A stretch of 51,444 bases of DNA from Muribaculaceae bacterium (lineage in GTDB: Bacteria > Bacillota > Clostridia > Lachnospirales > Lachnospiraceae): NCBI GenBank assembly GCA_023663465.1, contig JAMPHJ010000005.1:1-51444 (forward strand), given 5' to 3'. The position numbers were made by a program, and so were the translations under genes. Shown here piece by piece: positions 16,880 through 25,306 of the stretch. Under the pieces are notes generated by a model. That model did not search any database. It worked only from the letters and a program-made list of their open reading frames with translations, and had not been told where the DNA came from. Position 1 is the stretch's first letter. Every line of letters begins with the position of its first letter.

Positions 16880-18442
16880 ATGGCAAGCTTACCTGTGAAC
16901 AACAGCTTGAAGGCGCTCACAAACATTGTGAACCCGACTGCAAACGTTCAGAATTATCAGAATGCCGCGCAGACGAAACAGGAAGATGCAGGAGCGGACA
17001 GCTTCGGTCAGGTCATGAGCCGCATGAACGCACAGGAAAACCGGACTGCTGATGTCCAGACGTCAGCCAATACGAAAGCCGGTGCCAATACAAAAACAGC
17101 GGCGGGCAAAACCATGACGACAGGCGTCACAGCAGCCAAAACCGTTAAAGCAGATGCAGCGGCGAAGCCGGAAAAGGCAGCAAAAGCGGAGGATACGGCA
17201 AAAGCAGAGAAGACCCCCGCATCGGAAAAGGACGCTGCAGGGCAGACGGAGCAAAGCGCCGCAGAAGAAAATGTCTCTGGGAAAGATATCGCCGGAGAAG
17301 AACTTTCCGCGCAGGAAGAAGCCGTAACGAAAGCTGGTGGGAAACTGGTGGAAGAGGTAGCGGCACAACTGGACATTCCCGTGGAAGAAGTGGAGGAAGC
17401 AATGGAGGTCTTAGGACTTAGCGCAGTACAGCTATTGGTTCCTGAGAACATGAAACAGCTTCTGTTGACACTATCTGGAAATGAGGATTATCTTTCCATC
17501 GTTACGGACGGCGAACTGTATGGGCATTTCCAGAATCTTCTGGACACCGTGGAAATGACGTTAGAGGAGTTAGGCGCAGAACTTGGGCTTTCTGAAGAGG
17601 AAGTAAATGCGCTGATTGCCGATTTATCAGTCGTAGAGACTGGGACAGACGCCCCGCAGGAGCTTCTGGCACAGATGGATGAGGGCGAAACGGATGAGAC
17701 GCCGGTTATGGAGGGCGCGAAAGATTATGCAGTCGTGGTACATGAAGACGGCGAAACGGTTTCCGTGAAAGTGACCGTGGATGACGTAAGCGGCGAAGAA
17801 ACCGTGAAAGCAGAAGTGACAGAACCGTCAAGACTGCAGAATAAGCAGGAATCCGAGACGCAAAACCATCATAAGGAAAATAATGAAGGCAGAGAAACCA
17901 ACGGATTTACCATGCAGCAGACTCTGGTAGAGCAGCCGGTAATCAATGAGGCGCCCCAGCCCATCGTGGAACGTTTTGTCAGCACGGAAGATATCATGAA
18001 CCAGATTACGGAGTACTTGAAGATGAATCTCAAGGGCGACGTACAGGAGCTGGAATTGCAGTTACATCCCGCAAGCCTTGGAACCGTAAACGTTCAGATA
18101 GCCTCAAAAGACGGCATGATTACGGCGCATTTCACAGCCCAGAATGAAGCGGTGAAATCGGCGATTGAAGGCCAGCTTGTACAGCTGAAGACGCAGTTTG
18201 AGGAACAGGGCATTAAAGTGAACGCAGTGGAAGTATCCGTAGGCGATTACCGTTTCGGACAGAGCTTCTCAAATGACGGTGAAAACGCACCGGGCAGCCG
18301 GGAAGAATCCAGGAAGAGCCGTAGAAGAATCAATTTAAACGAGCTGGATTTGGAAGAACTGCCGGAAGATATGGACGATTCCGAGAGAATTGCAGCCGAG
18401 ATGATGGCAAATAGCGGTAATACGGTGGATTACACAGCGTAA
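16880..18442 (+). CDS. fliK: Flagellar hook-length control protein FliK
   Basis: Secreted molecular ruler that stops hook growth and switches export specificity. The 520-residue protein has a disordered Ala/Lys/Glu/Thr-rich N-terminal half (about residues 60-150) and the conserved C-terminal FliK core (about 390-455) with VQELELQLHPASLGTVNV and a following amphipathic helix. The tail is basic then acidic. GGAAGGAGG lies seven bases before the ATG. FliK length varies widely and is expected to track hook length. Confidence 0.92.
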   Translation: MASLPVNNSLKALTNIVNPTANVQNYQNAAQTKQEDAGADSFGQVMSRMNAQENRTADVQTSANTKAGANTKTAAGKTMTTGVTAAKTVKADAAAKPEKAAKAEDTAKAEKTPASEKDAAGQTEQSAAEENVSGKDIAGEELSAQEEAVTKAGGKLVEEVAAQLDIPVEEVEEAMEVLGLSAVQLLVPENMKQLLLTLSGNEDYLSIVTDGELYGHFQNLLDTVEMTLEELGAELGLSEEEVNALIADLSVVETGTDAPQELLAQMDEGETDETPVMEGAKDYAVVVHEDGETVSVKVTVDDVSGEETVKAEVTEPSRLQNKQESETQNHHKENNEGRETNGFTMQQTLVEQPVINEAPQPIVERFVSTEDIMNQITEYLKMNLKGDVQELELQLHPASLGTVNVQIASKDGMITAHFTAQNEAVKSAIEGQLVQLKTQFEEQGIKVNAVEVSVGDYRFGQSFSNDGENAPGSREESRKSRRRINLNELDLEELPEDMDDSERIAAEMMANSGNTVDYTA

Positions 18443-18463
18443 ATGAGTGAAAGGAGCTAAACT

Positions 18464-19153
18464 ATGATTGGAGCAGTAGAAAACGGAAAACTTGTAGAGT
18501 CTAATTCCGCGGCGTCCCTGGCGCAGGGCACGCACAAAACAAGCAATTCCACAGTCAGCAAAGACCAGTTTTTACAACTTCTGGTAGCGCAGATGAAATA
18601 TCAAGACCCCTTGGAGCCGACTTCCAATACGGAGTATATTTCTCAGTATGCGACCTTCTCAGAGTTAGAGCAGATGCAGAACATGAGCGGTTCCCTGGAA
18701 TTGGCGAGGGCTTCCCAGTTAGTAGGGCAGACCGTATTGATGGAGGTAGCGGATTCCTCGGGAAAAACGACTACGGTACAGGGCAATGTGGATTATGTTG
18801 TTTATGAAAACAACAAAGCGTATCTTTCCATCAACGGCGAATTGTATTCAATGGATGATCTGAATACTGTAGCAGACCCGAATTATCTGGCAGCATATAA
18901 GAAAGCGGCGGAGTTCTTGAATAATTATAACAAACTTCCAGTACTCGCACTTCTGACAATAGACGATAGGGAAGCGGTTGAGAGCATTAACGAGACCTAT
19001 CAGAATATGACGGATTATGAGAAGAAGTTTATTGCAACAGATTATGTAACCGGTCTGAAGAAATATGTAGACAGGATGGAAGAACTGAAAAAATTAGCTG
19101 GCATCACGGATGATGACAATGCAGACACTGACACTGATACTGACACAGAGTAA
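18464..19153 (+). CDS. flgD: Flagellar hook-capping protein FlgD with extra helical tail
   Basis: Cap that guides assembly of FlgE subunits into the hook. Residues about 25-90 are the conserved FlgD N-terminal domain (SKDQFLQLLVAQMKYQDPLEP, then EYISQYATFSELEQMQNM). Residues about 100-130 form a short beta region. After that, residues about 140-212 are helical and resemble the three-helix modules of Gram-positive surface proteins (AVESINETYQNMTDYEKKF). The C-terminus is an Asp/Thr repeat (DTDTDTDTE). The protein is 229 residues, longer than the B. subtilis form. GAAAGGAG precedes the ATG. Confidence 0.93.
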   Translation: MIGAVENGKLVESNSAASLAQGTHKTSNSTVSKDQFLQLLVAQMKYQDPLEPTSNTEYISQYATFSELEQMQNMSGSLELARASQLVGQTVLMEVADSSGKTTTVQGNVDYVVYENNKAYLSINGELYSMDDLNTVADPNYLAAYKKAAEFLNNYNKLPVLALLTIDDREAVESINETYQNMTDYEKKFIATDYVTGLKKYVDRMEELKKLAGITDDDNADTDTDTDTE

Positions 19154-19185
19154 GGATACACAGTAATCTCAAGGAGGAGAAAGGT

Positions 19186-19590
19186 ATGAAGATTCAGAAC
19201 AACGGATTCCTTTCCTTGGAGCAGTTACAAGACAGATACCTGAACCAGAACAAGCGGGTACAGAAAAACACTTCACCGGGCGACGGGCTGAATTTCCAGG
19301 ATATTTTATCCCAGAAGACGAAAGCTCCGCAGGCGGAAGAAGTAAAATTTTCTAAACATGCCGCAAATAGACTGGTAGATAGGAATATCGAACTGACCTC
19401 GGAACAGGTAGAACGCCTGAATCTGGGAGCAGCAAAAGCCGGTGCGAAAGGAATTAATGAGTCATTAGTCATTGTCGATTCCCTTGCTTTTATCGTAAAT
19501 GTACCGAATCATACGGTTATTACAGCAATGGATCAGACAGAAGCAGATGAAAATGTATTTACAAACATCGACGGAGCCGTTATTATTTAG
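19186..19590 (+). CDS. TIGR02530-type flagellar operon protein
   Basis: A 134-residue protein of the family often found between flgD and flgE in Firmicutes and other bacteria. The hallmark segment KFSKHAANRLVDRNIELTSE (about residues 60-79), followed by a KGINESLVIVDSLAFIVNVPNHTVITAMD-like block split by a few variable residues, supports the assignment. No signal peptide is visible. Its function is unknown; the position suggests a hook-assembly accessory. AAGGAGGAGAAAGG precedes the ATG. Confidence 0.88.
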   Translation: MKIQNNGFLSLEQLQDRYLNQNKRVQKNTSPGDGLNFQDILSQKTKAPQAEEVKFSKHAANRLVDRNIELTSEQVERLNLGAAKAGAKGINESLVIVDSLAFIVNVPNHTVITAMDQTEADENVFTNIDGAVII

Positions 19591-19610
19591 CCGGACCTTT
19601 TAGGAGGCTT

Positions 19611-19655
19611 ATGTTCCCGACTGACAGAAGGAACAGACGGCGCGTCACAATATAA
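19611..19655 (+). CDS. Possible 14-residue Arg-rich leader peptide upstream of flgE
   Basis: ATG 19611 is five bases after a perfect AGGAGG (19601-19606 region) and encodes MFPTDRRNRRRVTI, with the TAA stop at 19653-19655 running into the flgE Shine-Dalgarno AAGGAGG. Five of the 14 residues are arginine. The arrangement suggests translational coupling of leader termination to flgE initiation. A 6-bp TGTTCC/GGAACA inverted repeat spans the start. It could also be chance in a 79-base gap; there is no conservation evidence. Confidence 0.4.
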   Translation: MFPTDRRNRRRVTI

Positions 19656-19669
19656 GGAGGTCATTCATT

Positions 19670-21724
19670 ATGATGAGATCACTGTTCTCTGGCGTGGCAG
19701 GTTTAAGAACACACCAGACAAGAATGGACGTTATTGGTAATAATATTGCCAATGTTAACACAACAGCTTACAAATCGCAGTCTATGGTATTCAGCGATTT
19801 GCTTTATCAGACGACACAGGCGGCATCCGGTGCAAATGGTGCGACAGGAAGGGGCGGTACGAATGCCAGACAGATTGGTCTTGGTGCGAAGACCGGGGCG
19901 ATTTCTACGGCGATTACGACACCGGGGTCTGCACAGTCTACGAACAACCCGTTCGACATTATGATTACAGGAGATTCTTTCTTCGTTGTCAGCAACGGTT
20001 CCCAGAATTTCTTTACAAGAGACGGTTCCTTTACGATAGACGGTATGGGAAATCTGGTAATGTCTTCCACCGGTTATACGGTGATGGGCTGGCAGGTTGA
20101 TGAAGAGAGCGGTGAGATTCTGCCGGATACGGTATCCGCTCTTAGGGTCATGAGGGAAGAGAACCTGACCTATCCGCCGGAATCTACGACGAAGGCTTAT
20201 GCGGCGGGCATCATTGATAAGCAGGATCCTGCTTTAAATACGACCGCGGGCAGAACGATTACCTTGAATTTCTTTGATAATCTGGGATATTCCTATACTG
20301 CCAAATTCAGCGCCCACAGTCTGGACGGCGATGGACAGTATTATGTACAGCTGGATGATATTCTGGATTCCGCGGGCGTATCCCTTGTTGAGAAATACAA
20401 TCTGAGCAGCATCAAGGAAGTCGTAACCTTCGGCGGCGAGCAGAAAATTACGACCACAAGCCTCTATTCCCTGCTGGATACGGCGGAGTATGATGCGGCT
20501 ACCAATACTTATAATATGAAATATTATCCGGCGAACATTTTAGACGGATACGGCACAAGCCAGCTGGTTAACGCGGCAATCACGACGAGTATCGCCAACA
20601 TCAACGGCACGGCGGTGAATACGACCAATGCTGATGCCAATACGGTTGCTGCGGGGGATACGGTTACTGTAAAAGGAAAAATTGAATTAAAGAAGAGTGA
20701 GCTGCAGGCGCCTAACTTCAATCTGATTTATGGACCGACCAATGCGACTGTCAATACATCAGTAACGAACTATTGTTACCACGGCACGAAAGCGGATGGC
20801 ACGCCGATAGAATTAGATAGTAGTTCCCCTGTGGCGGACTGGGAAGAAGTGTTGAAGAAATCCTTCCCCGGCGTCAAGGTGGAAAGCGTTAACGTAAAGG
20901 CGGATGGAACGCTGGAAATGAATTTCTCACAGGAATTTAAGGCGACAAAGGCGGGAAAATACGACGCCCAGAAGAAATATTTTGTCGGGGAAAATATAGC
21001 AGACCCGCTAGAGGCATACGGCCTTGCCAATACGGACAATACCACATATACGAAACCCTTTGTGGCAATATCGCCCGATGGCAAGGCGCAGATTACGAAG
21101 ACCTTTACTTACACGGGCAACCAACTTGTATTTAATACGGATAACGGAAAGTTTTCCTATATCGGCAATACGGATAACGATACGGTAACGTTGAATTTCA
21201 GCGAAACTGCTACTTCCAGACAGGGTGAAGTCATTTCCCTGACCCACTTTACCGATATTGACATTGACTTTTCTTCTGTATTGAACCTGAATAACGGCGG
21301 CAAATCTACCGCAGCGATTACAAGCGGCGATAAGGAAGACGGCTCCGGCGCCGGAAGAAAGAACGGTGAGATGACGGGGATTGAAGTCGGTCAGGATGGT
21401 AAGATTACCGCGTACTATGATAACAATCAGACGAAATTGTTAGGGCAGATTGTAGTTGCAAACTTTGCCAATGCGGCCGGTCTTGCAAAACAGGGGGATA
21501 ACCTCTATTCCGCAACCATGAACTCCGGGGAGTTTGACGGTGTGGGAAGCGATATCTCAGAAAACGGCGACTATATGACAAGCGGCGTCTTAGAGATGAG
21601 TAACGTAGACCTTTCTTCTGAATTTACAGAAATGATTACAACCCAGCGTGGATTCCAGGCAAACAGTAGAATTATCACGGTTTCCGATACAATGTTGGAA
21701 GAACTTGTCAATCTGAAGAGATAA
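19670..21724 (+). CDS. flgE: Flagellar hook protein FlgE (long form)
   Basis: Builds the flexible hook joining rod to filament. The N-terminus MMRSLFSGVAGLRTHQTRMDVIGNNIANVNTTAYKS and C-terminus ending in the ITTQRGFQANSRIITVSDTMLEELV helix are diagnostic; they are given here as landmarks at residues 1-36 and about 655-677. At 684 residues it is much longer than the 264-residue B. subtilis protein; the extra mass is in the central surface-exposed domains (about 200-560), rich in Thr/Asn/Asp. TAAGGAGG precedes tandem ATGs; 19670 or 19673 could serve. Confidence 0.95.
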   Translation: MMRSLFSGVAGLRTHQTRMDVIGNNIANVNTTAYKSQSMVFSDLLYQTTQAASGANGATGRGGTNARQIGLGAKTGAISTAITTPGSAQSTNNPFDIMITGDSFFVVSNGSQNFFTRDGSFTIDGMGNLVMSSTGYTVMGWQVDEESGEILPDTVSALRVMREENLTYPPESTTKAYAAGIIDKQDPALNTTAGRTITLNFFDNLGYSYTAKFSAHSLDGDGQYYVQLDDILDSAGVSLVEKYNLSSIKEVVTFGGEQKITTTSLYSLLDTAEYDAATNTYNMKYYPANILDGYGTSQLVNAAITTSIANINGTAVNTTNADANTVAAGDTVTVKGKIELKKSELQAPNFNLIYGPTNATVNTSVTNYCYHGTKADGTPIELDSSSPVADWEEVLKKSFPGVKVESVNVKADGTLEMNFSQEFKATKAGKYDAQKKYFVGENIADPLEAYGLANTDNTTYTKPFVAISPDGKAQITKTFTYTGNQLVFNTDNGKFSYIGNTDNDTVTLNFSETATSRQGEVISLTHFTDIDIDFSSVLNLNNGGKSTAAITSGDKEDGSGAGRKNGEMTGIEVGQDGKITAYYDNNQTKLLGQIVVANFANAAGLAKQGDNLYSATMNSGEFDGVGSDISENGDYMTSGVLEMSNVDLSSEFTEMITTQRGFQANSRIITVSDTMLEELVNLKR

Positions 21725-21746
21725 TATTTACAAATAATTCTAACAG

Positions 21747-21780
21747 AAAGAGGAACTTTTGGGTTCCTCTTTTCTCTTTT
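21747..21780 (+). terminator. Intrinsic terminator after flgE
   Basis: A perfect 10-bp stem, AAAGAGGAAC (21747-21756) with GTTCCTCTTT (21763-21772), a 6-base loop TTTTGG and a pyrimidine tail TCTCTTTT. It would separate the rod/hook block from the swrD-motAB block at least partly. Confidence 0.85.
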
Positions 21781-21792
21781 CTGTGCTAAAAT
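21764..21792 (+). promoter_or_regulatory. Weak extended -10 promoter ahead of swrD
   Basis: TGCTAAAAT (21784-21792) is an extended -10 element. The matching -35 position falls inside the terminator stem (TTCCTC) and is poor, so only the extended -10 supports initiation. A second transcription unit must begin somewhere here if the preceding terminator is efficient. Confidence 0.35.
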
Positions 21793-21862
21793 AGTAAGAA
21801 GGGCATAGGAAAAGTAATGAAGAGCCCAAGAGGGCAGCCCGGAAACAGGGGTGGCGGCATAC

Positions 21863-22048
21863 ATGATAGAAGTAACGAAAATCAATGGAATCAAGGTTTT
21901 GGTGAACCCGGATTTGCTGGAACTGGTGGAGGAAACTCCCGATACAGTGCTTTCTTTTACAACAGGTCGGAAAATAATTGTAAAAGAAAGTAGACAAGAA
22001 GTGAAAAATTTAGTAAAATCGTATAGAAAGGATATTTTTGCAGATTAG
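21863..22048 (+). CDS. swrD: FlbD/SwrD-family flagellar power protein
   Basis: A 61-residue protein starting MIEVTKINGIKVLVNPDLLE, the FlbD family signature. In B. subtilis SwrD (YlzI) is needed for full stator torque and swarming. Here it sits 31 bases ahead of motA, which fits that role. ATG 21863 has AGGGGTGG eight bases upstream; an in-frame GTG at 21851 would overlap this site and is not preferred. Confidence 0.9.
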   Translation: MIEVTKINGIKVLVNPDLLELVEETPDTVLSFTTGRKIIVKESRQEVKNLVKSYRKDIFAD

Positions 22049-22079
22049 TGCAGATTTTGTGTAGATAGGTGAGACGGTT

Positions 22080-22889
22080 ATGGATTTAGCTTCAATTTTA
22101 GGTTTGGTAATATGCTTTGTTCTTGTTATATTCGGAATCGTTTATGATAAAGATACGGGAGTTGATTTTGGGGCGATTAAGAACTTCCTGGACGTTGCCT
22201 CAGCGCTGATTACCTTTGGCGGCGCCTTCTGCTGTATCTTAGCAAGTTATACCTTGAGTGATTTTGTTGCCGGATTGAAGAGTTTTACCTTGATTTTTAA
22301 GGCGTCTGAAATGAATCTTTCCGAGATTATCAAGAAAATCATCGACTTATCGAATGTAGCGCGTAAGGAAGGGCTGCTTTCCTTGGAGGAAGCGGCAGGC
22401 GATATCGACGACCCCTTTTTACAGAAAGGGATTCTGTTAGTTGTAGACGGTACAGACCCAGAGCTTGTCCGCGCGATTATGGAGACAGAGCTTGTCAGCG
22501 TAGAGGGCAGACATAAAGCAAAAATTGGTTTCTGGGAAAACTTGGGCGCTATGGGTCCTGCGTGGGGTATGATTGGTACGCTGATTGGTCTGATTAACAT
22601 GCTCCAGGCGATGGATGACCCGTCAGCTATCGGTCCTGCTATGGCGGTCGCTTTGATTACCACATTGTACGGTTCCATTCTGGCGAACTGGATTTGTTCA
22701 CCGGTAGCAAGTAAATTGAAGAGTAAAAATGCAGATGAGATGATGGTAAAAGAAATTGAAATAGAAGGTCTTTTATCAATTCAGGCGGGCGAAAACCCGC
22801 GTGTCATAGAAGAGAAACTGAAATCCTTCCTGGCGCCGAAAGACAGAACCGGCGGCGAAGAAGAAGCCGGAGGTGAGGTAGATGGCTAG
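22080..22889 (+). CDS. motA: Flagellar stator protein MotA (PomA-like)
   Basis: Ion-channel stator subunit that pushes on FliG. The 269-residue protein has four membrane segments (about residues 5-22, 36-55, 150-172, 182-204), a cytoplasmic loop with torque-related charges, and the channel motif GPAWGMIGTLIGL. The run DDPSAIGPAMAVALITTLYG is nearly the same as I recall for sodium-type PomA. It overlaps motB by eight bases, consistent with a fixed stoichiometry. Confidence 0.95.
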   Translation: MDLASILGLVICFVLVIFGIVYDKDTGVDFGAIKNFLDVASALITFGGAFCCILASYTLSDFVAGLKSFTLIFKASEMNLSEIIKKIIDLSNVARKEGLLSLEEAAGDIDDPFLQKGILLVVDGTDPELVRAIMETELVSVEGRHKAKIGFWENLGAMGPAWGMIGTLIGLINMLQAMDDPSAIGPAMAVALITTLYGSILANWICSPVASKLKSKNADEMMVKEIEIEGLLSIQAGENPRVIEEKLKSFLAPKDRTGGEEEAGGEVDG

Positions 22890-23703
22890 AAGACAGGAAG
22901 ATGAAGTAAAACCGGGCGCACCCGCCTGGCAGTCAACATTTGCCGATTTGATGAACCTGTTGCTGTGCTTCTTCGTTTTGCTGTTTTCCATGTCCACGGT
23001 AGATGCGCAGAAATTTGAAATGATAGCGGCGTCTTTTAACCAGACATTCAGTGTCTTTTCCGCAGGAGCGACGGCGATTGGCGACGGCATCCTGATTAGT
23101 AATGGAGTCAGCCAGTTAAACGAGCTGGACGAATATATCAATAGTACCGGTAAGATGAACCAGGGGCAGACGATTTCTGAGGATGTGGCAGCAGGAGCGG
23201 CGGAGGCAAAAGAAGAGTTTGAGAAAGCCGAGTTAGAAGAATCCGAGGAATTAGCTGAGAAAATAGAGGAAGCTATTGAAGAGAGAGACCTTGGAAAAGA
23301 AGTGGACATTGAGTTTACGGCACAGTATGTCCAGCTTACGTTGAAAGGTTCCCTGTTATTTGATTCTGGAAGTACAGAATTAAAGGAGGCAGCGAAACCA
23401 GTCCTCGACCAGGTGGGAATTATCCTAGAGCGTTATGCGGAAGGCACGATTGAAATTGAAGGACATACGGATAATGTGCCGATGTCCGGCGCAAAATACT
23501 CCAATAACGACGAATTAAGCTCCGGGCGTGCATTATCGGTTTTCAACTATTTATTGGATATTACCAATTTAGACCCGGCGATGATGAAACATTCTGGACG
23601 CGGCGAGTATGTCCCGGTTGCGGATAATTCAACACCCGAAGGCAGGACTATGAACAGGCGGGTTGAGATTAAGATATATCATTCATTAAGCTCTTATTTA
23701 TAA
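22882..23703 (+). CDS. motB: Flagellar stator protein MotB (PomB-like)
   Basis: Stator subunit that carries the ion-binding aspartate and anchors the stator to peptidoglycan. In the 273-residue protein the single transmembrane helix is TFADLMNLLLCFFVLLFSMS (residues 19-38) with Asp22 as the probable ion site; the Cys-Phe-Phe-Val-Leu-Leu run resembles PomB. A Glu-rich linker (about 105-135) precedes the OmpA-like domain (about 145-270), which has the EIEGHTDNVPMSG and NRRVEIKI peptidoglycan-binding motifs. Ion specificity is inferred from these motifs only. Confidence 0.95.
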   Translation: MARRQEDEVKPGAPAWQSTFADLMNLLLCFFVLLFSMSTVDAQKFEMIAASFNQTFSVFSAGATAIGDGILISNGVSQLNELDEYINSTGKMNQGQTISEDVAAGAAEAKEEFEKAELEESEELAEKIEEAIEERDLGKEVDIEFTAQYVQLTLKGSLLFDSGSTELKEAAKPVLDQVGIILERYAEGTIEIEGHTDNVPMSGAKYSNNDELSSGRALSVFNYLLDITNLDPAMMKHSGRGEYVPVADNSTPEGRTMNRRVEIKIYHSLSSYL

Positions 23704-23758
23704 GAAGGAAATGAATTTTGATAAAATTATTTAGAAGTAAAGGGGAGAAAGTGCTATA

Positions 23759-24277
23759 ATGAAAAAGAATCTGATTTCTATTATTATTCTGGCGCTCTTG
23801 GTTGTCAATATTATCCTGACAGCGATTATGATGTTCAGCGTAACGAGTGCGTCCAGGAAGACGGCAGCCTTAGTAGATAATATTTCTACGGCGCTTAATC
23901 TGGAGCTGACTGCGAAGACGGAAGCCGGCGAGGAAGAAATTAACGTATCGATAGCGGATACAGAGACTTACAATATTCCGGAATCTATGACCATCCGAAT
24001 GAAGACAGGTGAGGATGGTGTAGAGCATTATTGCGTATTATCCATCGGGTTTTCCATCAATACAAAGGATAAGGCATATAAGACTTACGGTTCTGATTTG
24101 ACAGCGCAGGAAACTTTGATTAAAGATAAGATTAATACAGTATTTGCACAGTATACGATAGATGAAGCAAGAGGAAATGAGGAGTTAATTAAGAAAGAAA
24201 TCCTGAAAAGCGTACAGGACTTGTTTGAATCCGAATTTATTTTTGACGTATCTTTCAGCAGTATTATATACTCCTAG
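23759..24277 (+). CDS. fliL: Flagellar basal-body-associated protein FliL
   Basis: Single-pass membrane protein that rings and stabilises the stator. The 172-residue product has an N-terminal transmembrane helix (residues 5-27, ISIIILALLVVNIILTAIMM), then an extracellular stomatin-like FliL domain. It lies between motB and fliM, consistent with its stator role. AAGGGGAG precedes the ATG, and the start codon overlaps a TATAAT-like string that I do not consider a promoter. Confidence 0.88.
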   Translation: MKKNLISIIILALLVVNIILTAIMMFSVTSASRKTAALVDNISTALNLELTAKTEAGEEEINVSIADTETYNIPESMTIRMKTGEDGVEHYCVLSIGFSINTKDKAYKTYGSDLTAQETLIKDKINTVFAQYTIDEARGNEELIKKEILKSVQDLFESEFIFDVSFSSIIYS

Positions 24278-24318
24278 CCCAAATGCTTAGACATAATACC
24301 ACGAGGAGGTGAATTTTC

Positions 24319-25302
24319 GTGGGCGAGGTACTGTCTCAAAATGAGATTGATAATTTGCTTGCAGCGTTGAGCAGCGGTGAATTAGATGCGGATCAGATGC
24401 AGGATTCCCAAGAGAAGCAGGTTAAGAATTATGATTTTAAAAGACCTACGAAATTCTCGAAAGAACATCTTCGTACTTTGGAAATTATTTTTGAACACTA
24501 CGGAAGGTTATTATCTACCAATCTTCCAGTATATCTTAGAAAGAATGTACAGGTAGAAGTGACCAGCTCTGAGACGGTTGTTTTCTCAGAATTTAGCAAT
24601 GCATTGTCCAACCCTTTGATTCTGGGCATCGTGGATTTTAAGCCGCTGGGCGGGACGGTCTTGGTAGAGCTTGCTACGAATCTGGGTTTTGCAATGATAG
24701 ACAGGATGCTTGGCGGGCAGGGACTTCCACTTGAGAAAAGCAGGGATTTCTCAGAGATTGAGATGACGATTATTGAGAAAATGCTTGTCATCTGTATGCA
24801 GCTTATGCGCGACCCGTGGAGGAATGTGGCGGATATCAATCCTGTCCTGGAAAGGATTGAGACCAATTCCCAGTTTGCGCAGATTATTGCCCCGAATGAT
24901 ATGATAGCGATTGTTACGCTGGATATTAAAATCGGGGATGCGGAAGGGCTGATGAATATCTGTTTACCGTTCTTCACGCTGGAAAGTGTTATGGATAAAT
25001 TGAATACCAAGTATTGGTATTCTAATATGCAGGAACAGACGGAAGAGAAATATGATGAATATATCGAGGCTTTGATTCGTAAAGTCGATATTCCGATAAA
25101 AGCTGTACTTGGCAGAAGCAGGATATCCGTAACGGATTTTGTCAATCTGCAATGCGGCGATATTATACGGCTGGATACCAATGTAGAAAATGATTTGAAC
25201 GTCTATGTTGGAAATATTAAAAAGTTTACCGCATTACCTGGGTCTAACAAGGATAAATATGCCGTCAGAGTAACGTCGGTATTTAGAGAGGGGGATGAAT
25301 AG
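24319..25302 (+). CDS. fliM: Flagellar motor switch protein FliM
   Basis: C-ring component that binds CheY-P and passes the signal to FliG. The 327-residue protein has the N-terminal CheY-P-binding peptide LSQNEIDNLLAAL (residues 5-17), the CheC-like middle domain and the C-terminal SpoA domain (about 250-320, GRSRISVTDFVNLQCGDII). It starts at GTG 24319 with GAGGAGGTGA about eight bases upstream. Confidence 0.96.
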   Translation: MGEVLSQNEIDNLLAALSSGELDADQMQDSQEKQVKNYDFKRPTKFSKEHLRTLEIIFEHYGRLLSTNLPVYLRKNVQVEVTSSETVVFSEFSNALSNPLILGIVDFKPLGGTVLVELATNLGFAMIDRMLGGQGLPLEKSRDFSEIEMTIIEKMLVICMQLMRDPWRNVADINPVLERIETNSQFAQIIAPNDMIAIVTLDIKIGDAEGLMNICLPFFTLESVMDKLNTKYWYSNMQEQTEEKYDEYIEALIRKVDIPIKAVLGRSRISVTDFVNLQCGDIIRLDTNVENDLNVYVGNIKKFTALPGSNKDKYAVRVTSVFREGDE

Positions 25303-25306
25303 AAGC

